From Blastocladiella britannica (lineage: Eukaryota; Blastocladiomycota; Blastocladiomycetes; Blastocladiales; Blastocladiaceae), in the NCBI GenBank assembly GCA_025349905.2, contig MU624556.1, positions 1 to 59,147 on the forward strand: a stretch of DNA of 59,147 nucleotides, written 5' to 3'. Positions within the stretch are counted from its first letter, which is position 1. Each line of letters starts with the position of its first letter. Under the pieces are notes generated by a model. The model ran no database searches, had not been told where the DNA came from, and saw only the letters and a program-made list of their open reading frames with translations. Positions 30,782-43,693 of the stretch are shown piece after piece. A program made the position numbers and the translations under genes.

Positions 30782-32248
30782 ATGACCAAGCTCCTGATCA
30801 CCCTCCTCGTCCTCGGGATCTGCGGGACCGGTAAGTCGACCACTTTGAACCTCTTGGGCGCCGAGGGAGCCCACGTTGGCCACACCCACACGGCCGATAC
30901 GTTGGAGACTCATATCTACACAGTAGAGCTCGAGAACCACATCTTTCAGCTGGTCGACACGCGCGGGTTTGCCGACACGTACAAAGTCGACGACAAGGGC
31001 ACGTTCACGGGGATCCTCAAGACGCTTGCCGACAAGGGGGTGGACGAGATTCACGGGATCTTCTGGCTCAACAACTACTCGTGCCGGATGCAGTCTGACT
31101 TGCAAGAGACTGCCGCGTTGATCAAGTCGTTCGCCGACTACACGGACCACGATCTCACGCAGAACGTCGTAGTGTTGTACCGGGACTCGTACAAGCGCGG
31201 CCCTTATGGTGCCGTGGAGGCCATTGCCGCGGCGCTCGGGTGCAGCTCGGACAAGATCGCACGTCATTTCATGTACATTGACGACGAGTCGATCCCGAAC
31301 ATTGGCCATTACACGCGCGCCGACGCGCAAGCGTTCCTGCGCAAGCTGGCAACCGAGACGCGCGACCCGGTGCGCGTCGTGCACCGCTACAAGCGCTGCA
31401 CCAAGTGCTCGGCTCACGGCGACCCGCGGCTGTGCGGGCCTGAGTGCCACCCGGCGTTCGAAGAGGTACACCGTGGCCGCGTGACGTACAAGCACACTGG
31501 TGTCAAGTTCAAGCGCCACTCCAAGGAGGGATACGCGGTGCACGGCGACGACGAGTTTGTCCACCGCGGCGCCGCCGAGACGCCCGTGCACGCTGGGACG
31601 GAGCGCAAGCACGGCAATACGCGCGGATTCCACGAGACCGAGGAAAAGATGCACCCGGGATTCAAGTGTTTCGTTGCTACCCCCAAGACGGTGACCATTG
31701 CCTTCGTGTCATTCCCGATCTCGGACCACCGGAACATCTCGTACTGCACCAAGTGCACCAAGGACGAGAACTCTCCCGGTTGCCTGAACACGTGCTGTGA
31801 GAACGTACAGCCGTGCCGGCACGAGTGCAAGGTATGCGAGCAAGACGTTGAGTTCGCGCCTGGGTGCATGATGGCGTGCTGCGACGGCGCCAAGGACGTT
31901 CCCTGCACATTTGCGCACGCGTGCTGCGGTGCGCTGGTCACCAGCAAGGACACGGGATGCATCAAGATCTGCGCCGATTGCAACGAGGACCCGAACAAGG
32001 CGACTGGGTGCAAGATGTCGTGCTGCAAGGGCACGGAGGGATGCATTGAGGTGTGGTCGTGCTGCGACCAGTTGGCCGACAAGACCGAGTGCACGCGCGC
32101 AACATATACCGAGTGCGGGCACGCGATGACGGACGATCCGTGCTGGGTGCGCTGCCGTAACTGCCACGGTACCAAGGGCAAGTCGGAGGGCTGCACGCTT
32201 CCCAAAGGTGCTGCCGGCCACGAGTTTGTCGATGATCTGTCGTCTTGA
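30782..32248 (+). CDS. AIG1/GIMAP-like GTPase fused to a cysteine-rich repeat tail
   Basis: Single exon, 488 aa. Residues 1-200 are a P-loop GTPase: GICGTGKSTTLNLL (G1) and LVDTRGFADT (G3), then IHGIFWLNNYS and VVVLYRDS in place of a clean G4 motif. The pattern fits AIG1/GIMAP/Toc34-type GTPases or related small families. Residues about 200-300 are basic and His-rich with CTKCSAHGDPRLCGPEC. Residues 315-480 carry some 35 cysteines in repeats of the form GCxxxCC, CxxxCxxCxxD and GCxxxxCxxC (SPGCLNTCCENVQPC, PGCMMACCDGAKDVPC, TGCKMSCCKGTEGC). This could be a metal-binding or disulphide-rich module. No signal peptide, so an intracellular zinc site is more likely. The fusion is not one I know. 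GGTAAGT inside the P-loop is coding, not a donor. Confidence 0.8.
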   Translation: MTKLLITLLVLGICGTGKSTTLNLLGAEGAHVGHTHTADTLETHIYTVELENHIFQLVDTRGFADTYKVDDKGTFTGILKTLADKGVDEIHGIFWLNNYSCRMQSDLQETAALIKSFADYTDHDLTQNVVVLYRDSYKRGPYGAVEAIAAALGCSSDKIARHFMYIDDESIPNIGHYTRADAQAFLRKLATETRDPVRVVHRYKRCTKCSAHGDPRLCGPECHPAFEEVHRGRVTYKHTGVKFKRHSKEGYAVHGDDEFVHRGAAETPVHAGTERKHGNTRGFHETEEKMHPGFKCFVATPKTVTIAFVSFPISDHRNISYCTKCTKDENSPGCLNTCCENVQPCRHECKVCEQDVEFAPGCMMACCDGAKDVPCTFAHACCGALVTSKDTGCIKICADCNEDPNKATGCKMSCCKGTEGCIEVWSCCDQLADKTECTRATYTECGHAMTDDPCWVRCRNCHGTKGKSEGCTLPKGAAGHEFVDDLSS

Positions 32249-32249
32249 A

Positions 32250-32266
32250 TTTTTTTTTTTTTTTTT
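32250..32266. repeat. T17 tract after the GTPase stop
   Basis: Seventeen T begin two bases after the stop codon. It matches the T tracts seen after other stops and may mark 3'-end formation. Confidence 0.5.
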
Positions 32267-32310
32267 CATTGTCGATGTGAAATAGTATTTGCTCTTTTCC
32301 CAACATTCGT

Positions 32311-32646
32311 TTATCGATCCGAAAAAATGCTTCTTGCCTGGTTTTGATTCGAGTTCTGGTTTCTGATCCCGGCCCGAGCCAGGGTTTCTTCACCTGCCTT
32401 TGTAAAAGTCGACACGCGCGAGCACGCCCTCAAGATCGGATCGCTCCCGTGTATGGTGAGGTCATCAGGTGAGTCTTTTCTAATTTGATAGAAGAGCAGC
32501 AGCGTTCCGGCATTCCGGGGAGGGTTGTTGTGAGTGTGCACCGGAAATGCCAGACTGGAGCCAAACAGCCCGAGCGACAAAACAAAAAGCAGCGTGGGTA
32601 CAAATAGGCGGGCGTTGGCCCTCCTCCAATTGATTCGGCTCTTCAT
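32311..32646 (-). CDS. Possible small single-span membrane protein
   Basis: A 111-aa frame with start at 32646: basic N-terminus (MKSRINWRRANARLFV), one hydrophobic segment (residues about 14-34, TLLFVLSLGLFGSSLAF), then a polar tail ending ARSIFSDR. The arrangement suits a small organellar or ER protein with one helix. I recognise no family. Base composition is less GC-rich than neighbouring genes, and the start lies only 56 bp from the divergent P450 start. It may also be chance or a fragment of a spliced gene. Confidence 0.35.
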   Translation of the reverse strand: MKSRINWRRANARLFVPTLLFVLSLGLFGSSLAFPVHTHNNPPRNAGTLLLFYQIRKDSPDDLTIHGSDPILRACSRVSTFTKAGEETLARAGIRNQNSNQNQARSIFSDR

Positions 32647-32702
32647 ATTCTTTTCCGGATCCAAGACACCCTACCAAAAAAAAAAGCAAGAAGAAAATAC
32701 CA

Positions 32703-34637
32703 ATGGCCAAAGAGACAGTCACCGCCCTGGTGGCCGCCGCCATTTCGCTGGTGGCGATCGGCCTCGGCACCTTCTACCGCCGCGTCCTGGTTATCCCCAC
32801 TCACTTGCTGTCGCTGCCCGGGGTCTCGCCGTGGACCGTGATCCGTCTTGCGCTGCGCCGTACGCCGTTTCTTGACTCCTGGGCCGCGCAGATGGCCGAG
32901 ATCCGCGCCGACGCACTGCGCCGTGGTCTGATCACTTCCGCCGACGCCACTCCGCGGCTGTGGCGCGCGTGGTCGTTTGGTCGGTGGACCGTGGTCGTTG
33001 CCAACCCGGACGACCTCAAGACGGTGCTCACGCGGCACGAGGTGTTTGAGAAGTTTGCCGTGACGCGGTTTACCAGTGAGCGGTCGCGCTTGGCCGGCGA
33101 GAATGTCGTTTCTGCGACGGTACTTGGTGTCTCACATATTTCTCACAGGCGCAAACTAATCCACAACAATACTTTGTAGACCCCGACCTGGAAGATCCAC
33201 CGCAAGGTTGTCAATCCGGCCTTCCGCCGCGGATTTGCCACGGAACTTTTTGCCGAGCCCACGCGTGCGCTCCTGGGCCAGCTCGATCGCCTCGCCGATG
33301 CTGGGAAACCGGTCGAGATTGCCGACTGGATGCAGCGCATGACCCTCGATGCGCTGTCGTCGGGGGTCTTTGGCCGCAACTTTGATTCCATCAACCATCC
33401 CGAAGGCGATGCCGTTCAGTCCTATGCTGGGGCCATGAAGCGTACGTTGCGCCCATCCAAACCATTTACTCATTTTTCAACACACTCACGTACCACTCTT
33501 CCGCAGTCTTATTTGATCCGCTTTCGATTGTGTTTGGGAAGCTCGCCGATCTGCACCCGCGCCGCCGAAATGCGATTCACGAGGCGGACCGCTTCAAGGC
33601 GTTTGTGCTCACGCTGATCGAGGAAAAGTCTCAGGAGATGGCGGCTCGTCGCTCGGGCCGTGCGTCGCTGCCGCACTCGGACAGTGCTGCATCCGACCTG
33701 GGGGACCTCCCTTCAAAAGAAGACGACGCTGAGCCGCATGACCTGCTCGAGATGATGATTGATGCTGCGGCCGAAGAGGGACGCGGGTTTTCGCGCGAGG
33801 ACTTGCGCTCCAACTTGATTGTGTTTTTTATTGCGGTATGTCCAGTCCCATTTATTTTGGATCATCCAGCTTCTGATTTCTTTCATATATACAGGGGCAC
33901 GATACAACCGCCAATACGCTTGCGTTTGCACTGTACCTCCTGGGCATGCACCCTGAAGTGCAGAGCAAGGCCCGTGCCGAGGTGCTGGCAGTCATGGGCG
34001 ATGCCAAAACGACTGGTTCGGAAAAGACGTCGCCGGCGGAGGTGCCGTTCCCGACCAACGATCAGCAGCACAAGCAACTTCCGTACCTGACGCAGGTCAT
34101 CAAGTGCGTTTTCCTTTTTCCTTTAGAGTTGCCCCATTTGTCTCACTCTCATAATAAAACAGAGAAACGATGCGCATTTACCCGTCGGTGCCCGTCATTT
34201 TTGGGCGCGAGCTGCAGCGCGACGTGGTGCTTCACGACGGCCTGAAACTTCCCGCCGGATCGCTGGTTTCGTCGCACATCTTGGCCGTGCAGCGCGCGCG
34301 CGAATACTGGGGCGCCGATGCCGGCGTGTTCCGGCCCGAGCGGTGGGAGGGGCTCGGCACCACCGGCGAGCCTGGCGACAGCAACAGCGGCGGTGGAGTG
34401 CCCTTACACCCGGGAGCGCACGATTTCGCGTGGGCACCGTTTGGTGGCGGCCAGCGGATCTGTCTCGGGCAGCAGTTCTCGGTGATTGAGCAGCGCGTGC
34501 TGCTGGCAATGATGCTGGTGCGGTACGAGTGGAAAGTGGTTGGCGACGAGCGCGCGCTTGCTGGGAATCCCGCGACGACTCCGGCTGGCCTGTTGCACGT
34601 TGAAGGCGTGCAGTTGCAGTTGACGCGCCGCAACTGA
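32703..34637 (+). CDS. Cytochrome P450 monooxygenase
   Basis: Exons 32703-33119, 33180-33441, 33507-33835, 33895-34103 and 34163-34637 encode 563 aa. An N-terminal membrane anchor (residues 8-26) is followed by WKIHRKVVNPAF (helix C), GHDTTANTLAFAL (oxygen-binding I helix), KETMRIYPSVP (ExxR), FRPERWEG, and the heme loop FGGGQRICLGQ with its cysteine ligand. All catalytic motifs are intact. It is an ER-bound class II P450 that takes electrons from NADPH-P450 reductase. The ETMRIYPSVP and heme-loop style resembles CYP4/CYP52-type fatty-acid hydroxylases, but substrate is unknown. Intron phases all close; the ExxR motif is only rebuilt by the last splice (AA/A). An A-tract (32673-32683) lies in the leader. 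Confidence 0.93.
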
Positions 34638-34681
34638 AGAGGCATCAATACCACGCACGGATGCAATATATATATATATTT

Positions 34682-36085
34682 TTACAGCAAATCAACATAG
34701 AAGACGGTCGCATTGGGAGTGGTCCACCATCCGACGGCACGCCGGCCGCCAGGCAAAACAGAGAGCGTGATCTTGTCGAGCACGGGCGCCAGCGCCACAA
34801 ACTCGGGCGACAGATCGCCATCCTCGGCATCGGTCCCCGGTGCTACTGGCATGGTTCGACGGCGGTGGGAGAGCAAGTCGTCCAGGTCAGCGTACAGCGT
34901 CCACATGCCAGTTGTTGTATCGTCGGGCCAGCCGGCGACATTGAACCGAAGCACTTGGCTGCTACATGTGCTTTTGCTATCCTGATCACTCTGAGCGTCG
35001 TTGTCGACTTGATGGTGACGGTGGTTCACGGACCCAAACCCGCCCTCGATCGTCAGGACCCCACTCCACGTGATTCCTGAAGCGGGAACCCGCGGCGACC
35101 GGTGCACGATCGTGAATGGGAATGTGGCCAGCGGCTTGGTCATCGACGATAAGGTCAGTGTGAAGTGGGGTATGCGAGCGGGTGCTGCCACGCTCACCAG
35201 CATGCCCTGAAGTCGGAGCTGGCCAGTAGATGGTGGTGGGAAGCTGCCGCCGCCATAATCCAGCCTCAACGGACTAGTGTCCTCATGATCCGTTCGAGAC
35301 GGCCGACGACCTCGGAATCCGGTACGCCGGCCATCCATGATTGCGTGGTCCGTGAGCGCGACAAACGCGCAGTGGGTGGCGTCCACTGCGGCAGAAGCGA
35401 CGGTGCCCACGATCCACGGCCCAGCGGCCACGGCGCGCACCACAGCCGGATGGTGGTCGTGGGTTGGGATGCCCGGCCACATTGACGCCAACGAATCGGC
35501 CACCAGGGCCGTTGTTGCTCCAAATGGTGTTAAATTGTTTTGACGGTCGCTAGCAATTGCTACGCGCTGGCGGACGCGCGCATGCACCGCCTGGCCATCA
35601 TCGTGGTCATCGTCATAATCGTCATCGTCAATCCGCAACTGCAGCGTAGCGGTCGATGCCATTGGCCTTGCGCCACGGGCCAGCGCCACGCACGTGTACG
35701 CAGCCGGCGTCATTTGCCCTCCCACTGACATGCAACACTCGTACCAAGCGCGCATTGCCACCGCGAGCGCCGCGGGCGATCGGGCCAGGGTTAACCAGTA
35801 GCGTGAGGTGGCCGAGAGCCGGCGGTACTCGGTCGGCAGTAAATGGCGTAACAATACGCGGTGCACGTCGGTCGGGAGCGCCATCAGACCCATTGTAACA
35901 TCGCTCTCGTCTCCATGGGCATCAGCGTCATTAGATGGAGGTGGAGGCGATGGTTGAGAACCAAAAGACGCGCGCCAGGTGCCCGGTAACGGCGTGTGGG
36001 CAAAGATAGTTTCGGGCGGTGCCCGGCCAAACAGGCCCGTGGGCGGCGCCGATGCTGCCAGAGGGGACGCGAACCAAGGCTTCAT
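34682..36085 (-). CDS. F-box protein of unknown specificity
   Basis: Single exon, 467 aa from the ATG at 36085 (MKPWFASPLAAS). A F-box lies near residues 70-110: LMALPTDVHRVLLRHLLPTE then YRRLSATSRYWLTLARSP. F-box proteins link SKP1-cullin ligases to targets. The remainder has no known repeat; predicted beta-rich stretches (FTLTLSSMTKPLATFPFTIV, VLDKITLSVLPGGRRAVGWW) could form a substrate-binding domain. An acidic Asp-rich loop lies near residue 150. The longer reading frame upstream of 36085 runs into PHS1 and is not used. It ends at 34682, convergent with the P450 (45 bp). Confidence 0.75.
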   Translation of the reverse strand: MKPWFASPLAASAPPTGLFGRAPPETIFAHTPLPGTWRASFGSQPSPPPPSNDADAHGDESDVTMGLMALPTDVHRVLLRHLLPTEYRRLSATSRYWLTLARSPAALAVAMRAWYECCMSVGGQMTPAAYTCVALARGARPMASTATLQLRIDDDDYDDDHDDGQAVHARVRQRVAIASDRQNNLTPFGATTALVADSLASMWPGIPTHDHHPAVVRAVAAGPWIVGTVASAAVDATHCAFVALTDHAIMDGRRTGFRGRRPSRTDHEDTSPLRLDYGGGSFPPPSTGQLRLQGMLVSVAAPARIPHFTLTLSSMTKPLATFPFTIVHRSPRVPASGITWSGVLTIEGGFGSVNHRHHQVDNDAQSDQDSKSTCSSQVLRFNVAGWPDDTTTGMWTLYADLDDLLSHRRRTMPVAPGTDAEDGDLSPEFVALAPVLDKITLSVLPGGRRAVGWWTTPNATVFYVDLL

Positions 36086-36119
36086 ATGTTTTGAAAGCGT
36101 TTTACATGTCGAAAGGAAC

Positions 36120-36821
36120 TTATTGCGACTTGACCTTCTTGGCGGCACCACTGCCACCACCACCGAGCACCTTGCGGCGCTGGCGCAGCATGAACGAGTA
36201 CAACATGAACAAGCCGGGAGGGTACACCACCACGATGATCGTCAGGAACAGGTACTTGAGCAGCGGGCTCACGGCCTCGGCGGCGGCGGTGGACATGTAG
36301 ATGAGCGTGCACTCGGACGCGACGCCGATCGGGTACAGCGGGAGGAACGACGAGTACCTATTTTACATTTGTCAACGGACTTGAAAAACCAACCAATAAA
36401 AGTAAAGGTACCGAAGCCAAGTCAGCCAGTACGGCTTGACGTCCACCTGCGCGAGCCCGTACAGCGAGTACCGAATCAACTCGGTGACACCCCACGCCAA
36501 GATAAGCGACGCGAACGCCGGGCTCGTCTGCACCGACGCGTCCGTCACGTAGTACAGGTTGACCCACACAATCATCAGCCGCGAGGCCACTTGGGTGGCG
36601 GTGGTGAAGAACGGGGACTTGACCACGCCCAGAACCGCGTGCACAATCTCAAACAGCGCCAGGGTCTGCACGCGCCGCAGATCGTCGCCCACCACCGCGT
36701 ACAGCCCACCCAAGGGGGTGCCGGTGGCCAGAGCTGCCGCCGCACGGACCAGGATCGCGCTCCACCCGATAAATGACACCAAGTTGTACACCACGAGGTA
36801 GATGCGTTGTGCCGAGGACAT
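36120..36821 (-). CDS. PHS1: Very-long-chain 3-hydroxyacyl-CoA dehydratase (PHS1/HACD)
   Basis: Exons 36821-36412 and 36357-36120 encode 215 aa, the usual size. The six-helix family pattern is clear: YLVVYNLVSFIGWS, ALFEIVHAVLGVVKSP, WGVTELIRYSLYGL, then across the intron WLRYSSFLPLYPIGVASE. The catalytic Tyr and Glu of the family are in LYPIGVASE. It dehydrates 3-hydroxyacyl-CoA in the ER fatty-acid elongation cycle that feeds sphingolipids. The C-terminus is basic (KKVKSQ) and may act as a di-lysine type ER signal, though the lysines are not in the strict KKxx position. Eight A directly precede the start codon. Confidence 0.95.
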
Positions 36822-36905
36822 TTTTTTTCTTTCTTCTTTCGCTGTGTTGATGTTATAGGCGACGTGTGCCCCAAAGAGAAGATTTGAGACCCCCAAAAAA
36901 AGGAT

Positions 36906-39120
36906 TCATTTCTGCAACCACCGAATGGCCGGGTCGCGGCTCAGGATCGCAACCACTTCCTTGGCCGGCTTGCGCATGCTCACGCAGTACGCGTCCAGCG
37001 GGAGCACCGGCGGTACCAGCTGCTGTTGCTGCTGCTGCTGTTGTTGGCGATAGCCGCTGGGATCGCTCCCACCTCCGCCTCCGCCGCCACCGCTACCGGG
37101 CTCGCCTGCACCATGACCTTTCGGATACCCGCCCGCCATCCACCCACCGAGCGCACCCGGGATCGAGCCCCAGACACCTCCGGCCCCGGCGCCGTAGCTG
37201 CTGGGCCCGTAACTATGCGGCGATGCCATGGCAATCGGTGGCACGGAAGGGTGATGTTGTTGTTGCTGCTGTTGCTGTTGCTGGGTGGTCGTGGCGGACG
37301 GTACGGTCGACGGCGGTGGTGGTGTGGCGGCGGATTCGGCGGTGGGGCCGCCACCGTGATGGAGGTACGCGCTGTTGCTTCCAGGAGTCGTGCCCGAAAG
37401 AGGCAGGACCGGCGGCGACGGGTATCCAGGACCGCCGCGACCGCCTCCTGCGGCCATCCCTGGGCGGCTCGAGTGCACTGCTGCTCCGGCAGCAGTGGCG
37501 CCGTTGACCCCAGCTGGAGAGGTAACTGTGGGCGGTGCTAGCGGTGGCGGCGGGAGGATCGGGTACCGGTGGACACGACGAAGCCATCCTTTCAGCACGC
37601 CCAGTACCGCAAACCGGCGCGCGTCGGCAATGGCGGTCGGGAACTGGCCCTGGGTCACCAGATCGGCGATCGTGACCCCAGGCTTGAGCGCCGCGTACAA
37701 GCTGAGCAGCCGGAGCGGAGTCAGAGCTGCAGGTGGGCCCGCAGGCAAGAATGGGCCCGCGACCGAGGAAGTGATCGGCGACGGCTGCTGCCGCTGTTGC
37801 TGTTGCTGCTGCTGGTTGTGGTGCAAAGAGGCGGTGGTCGTGGACGTGGTAATGGTGGCCGACATGCTGCTCGGGGTATTCGCCATCATCGATGATGGAG
37901 CCGCGAGGGTCAGCGTGGATGACGGGGGTTGCGGGATCGAAATGTACCGCACGGCCTCTTCTTGCGCGAACACGTCGGCAGCCAACCGCCGCAGCTTAGG
38001 CGTGGGAATGTACATGTTGCTGGTCTGAAATAGATCCACCAGCGCCACCGCCCCAACGTACACCAGGTGCTGCACGGCCACGCGCGCCAGGGCTGGGTCC
38101 ATGTCGCCCACCGCCGCGAGCTGCGCGACGGGCCGCACGCCGTCAATCAACGGGACTAGGCGGCGCAGTACCAGGTCGCAGCCGCCCATAAATGACGGAG
38201 TTTGCTGTTGCTGTTGTTGGCCAGGGAATGAAGGAGATGTGACGGCCACCAGCCGCGCAAGGTCCAGGCGCGAGACGGGCACGTCCCACAGCTGCACTTC
38301 GGGCGGCATGATGGAGCGCACGGGCGCCAGCCGCACGTCAAGCACCGCCGGCGACCCGGGGACTGGGATCCGCGCCTCGCGCATCGAGTTGAGGTCCGTC
38401 ACCAGTTGCTGGAGAACCGACTGCAGTGCGGGGCGGTGCACGGCGGCGGTCACGTACTCGAGCTCGAGTTCCAGCGACCGCAGTGCCGCCGCCAGTTTTC
38501 GCGCGGGCGCGCGCAGTCCCCGTGCGTCGGCGCCGCGGTCCACCACCAGCACCAAATTCCACAGGGCCACGTTGCGGGGGTACTTTGGGTCCTGGATCAG
38601 CACCGGATGACCCAGCATGCGGTACTGCTCGATGCCGATCGCCACAAACGTGTCGCACAGTGACGGCTTCGGGATCAGGAACTCGGAGACGGTGTCAAAC
38701 AGGGCCAAGAGCGAGGGTCGCACCGATAGCGGCGTGCCGCACTGACTGCCGTCGCTGCAGGTATTGTCATCGTCGAACGCGGCCGCAGGCTCGTTGTCGA
38801 CTTCATCATCATCAATGTCGTCGCTTTCTTCGTTCTCGATAGCGTCGTTATTGCTGTCCCCATCCCGGCTCGGGTTGCCAGAACCACGGTTGTTTTGGTC
38901 ACCTTCGCCGATTTCGTCGGCAAGACGCGAGATAGAGGGCCAAGACGATGGTAACGGAGACAGGGGCGACCGCGACGCGCCGTTAGCCGCCGCACCAGAA
39001 TGGGCGGGACCAGTGACGGTGCGATCAGAAAGGGCCCCTGACGACGACCCGAGCGTATCGGTAGACACGCCGCGTGCTTGCCGCTGTTGTTGTTGCTGTT
39101 GTTGCTTTTGTTTTTGTTGC

Positions 39121-39152
<32 letters not shown>

Positions 39153-39287
39153 GTATGAGGCGAGTGGTCCGAGATCAGGCGCACGGGGCGACCCAGACGA
39201 CGCGGCAAGGGCAATGCGCGGGCCATGGATCGGATGGAACTCGCTCAAGAAGATGGCGTGGATCTCGGGGTGCTGTCGGTTGGTCAT
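36906..39287 (-). CDS. NPRL2: NPRL2, GATOR1/SEACIT subunit, with polyglutamine insertions
   Basis: Single exon, 793 aa, about twice the animal length. Conserved blocks: AIFLSEFHPIHGPRI at the start, FDTVSEFLIPKPSLCD, VALWNLVLVVDRG, LRRLVPLIDGVRPVAQLA, LVYVGAVALVDLFQTSNMYI and the short winged-helix end with AYCVSMRKPAKEVVAIL. NPRL2 with NPRL3 and DEPDC5 forms GATOR1, which restrains TORC1 when amino acids are scarce. The extra length is Gln, Ser, Gly and Pro tracts: polyQ near residues 44-70, and further Q runs near 385, 515, 700 and 780, made largely of CAG/CAA codons. No intron was needed. It shares a 299-bp divergent promoter with the thioredoxin-like gene. Confidence 0.93.
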
Positions 39288-39586
39288 TTTTTTCCATTAT
39301 TATGTTTTTTTTGAACAGAGAGAGACTCGCTTCCCTCATTGATCCTACCCTGATCCAAACATGATATTTCCTCCTGTCAGTACTGTATTTGGTGGGAAAA
39401 GATGACGCAAAAGATCTAATTTAATACGCCACCGCCCTTGTGTCAAGTAAGGCGAGGATTGCGGAGCGCCCGGAAGATTTGCCACTCGCTGGGCCCACCT
39501 GAATAAATACGTGGGCCGCCCACCCTTCTCGGCCCTTGCTAGCTCCTTGCGCCGACACATCAAAATCGAGAAAGAAACTACCAACA
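39288..39586. promoter_or_regulatory. Bidirectional promoter between NPRL2 and thioredoxin-like gene
   Basis: 299 bp between divergent starts. The NPRL2 side has A-runs on its coding strand just before the ATG. No TATA box is evident on either side. Confidence 0.4.
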
Positions 39587-40297
39587 ATGACCACTGACAC
39601 TGCTCCCATTGCCCCGGTTGATGCCGCCTGCGAGGATGGCCAGTGCGCGCTCCCGACCGCGACCAAGTCCGCACTCGATTCCACCGCGACGAGTGCCGTG
39701 ATCCCCGAGCGGCTGCGGGGTCTGCCGTGGCAACACCTGGCCGACGCCACTGGCGCGCCCGTCGATGCCAAGACGGTGCTGACCAAGCCCCTGACGCTGT
39801 ACCTGTTCTCGGCCGAGTGGTGCCCGCCGTGCCGCGCGATTTCGCCCACCATCAAGCAGCTGTACAATGCGCACAAGAACACTGACGTGGACGTGGTGTA
39901 CGTGAGCTTGGACCGCACCTGGGACCAGTACCGCGTGCGCGCGCAGCTACCGTACCTCCGGTTCTCGTGGGACGCGGTGAAGGATCTGCCCCGCGCCGCT
40001 GACCAGCCCGAGGGGAACGATAACCCGTTTGTGCATGCGACGCGCGCGTCCCTGCATGCCTTTAGCAAGAGTACTTTCTTAATTTCGGAATGGGAATCTG
40101 TAGATACTGATCTTTGCTATTGAATAGACTCGATCCCGACCATTGTGGTGGTTGATGCTCGCACCGGCGACGTGCTCGAGACCAGCGCCGAGTCGTTCTT
40201 GCGCGACGAAAAGACCGATGCCGAGATTGCCGAGCTGGTGTCGACGTGGCTGCAGGGCAAGTCCATTGCCGTGCCCGCCGCCGCGATCGCCGAGTAG
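39587..40297 (+). CDS. Thioredoxin-like protein with WCPPC site (nucleoredoxin/tryparedoxin type)
   Basis: Exons 39587-40070 and 40128-40297 encode 217 aa. A thioredoxin fold carries the active site FSAEWCPPCRAISPTIKQLY. The WCPPC motif and the length fit nucleoredoxin or tryparedoxin rather than classic thioredoxin (WCGPC). VVYVSLDRTWDQYRVRAQLPYL and, after the intron, SIPTIVVVDARTGDVLETSA with a cis-Pro follow. These enzymes reduce disulphides in the cytosol or nucleus. The N-terminal 60 residues (Ala/Thr-rich, CEDGQC) are extra. The substrate is unknown. Confidence 0.88.
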
Positions 40298-40497
40298 ATT
40301 TTTTGTATAGAATGAAATATTTTTTTTCGTGAAGACAAAATGTCGCGTGCTGTGCCCCGGGATGGCTGAGTTTGCTCGAGCGCTCAAACGTGTTCAGAGC
40401 TCATGCATTGCATGGCGCCTTGCGCGCTCGGAGGTCCACTTCCCCGCGCTCTCTTTCACAAAACATAACGCGTTCAACGTACATTTTTATTGGCAAA
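40298..40497. other. Short intergenic region
   Basis: 200 bp with T/A tracts right after the stop at 40297. It must hold the promoter of the zinc transporter. No other feature was seen. Confidence 0.45.
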
Positions 40498-43357
<2,860 letters not shown>

Positions 43358-43693
43358 CTGGAGGTGAAAATACATATATACATTTTAATCCCTGAAATGT
43401 TTCTCCTCGACATAATAACAAAATCATAATTTATACTGACTGCATTCAGTCTTGCTCTAGTCCCAACAACGCAAAATATTTCAGCTGGCAATCACGCCGA
43501 CCTAGACAATTCTTTCCCGCCGCGGGCGAAGCGAGGAAAAACATATTCCAACTCCGAGCGCGAGCGCCGATCCTACCGCCGGATCCATGGTGAGTGGTCT
43601 TGTAACAACTACAATATCAACAACAATCCGCCGCCTCGGCACAGCTCGCCAGCCCAAATACTCGGGTTTATAAAGCAACTACAACAATAAAAA
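43358..43693. promoter_or_regulatory. Intergenic region with TATA-like box before the 7TM-RGS gene
   Basis: 336 bp. A box tttataaag lies at 43667-43675, about 20 nt before the start codon, with an A/C-rich stretch between. AT-rich sequence near 43370-43450 probably belongs to the 3' end of the zinc transporter. No coding content. Confidence 0.45.

Noticed and set aside
30830..30836. GTAAGT as an intron donor in the GTPase gene
   Set aside because: It is part of the P-loop codons GT-GKS, and the frame stays open and sensible through it.
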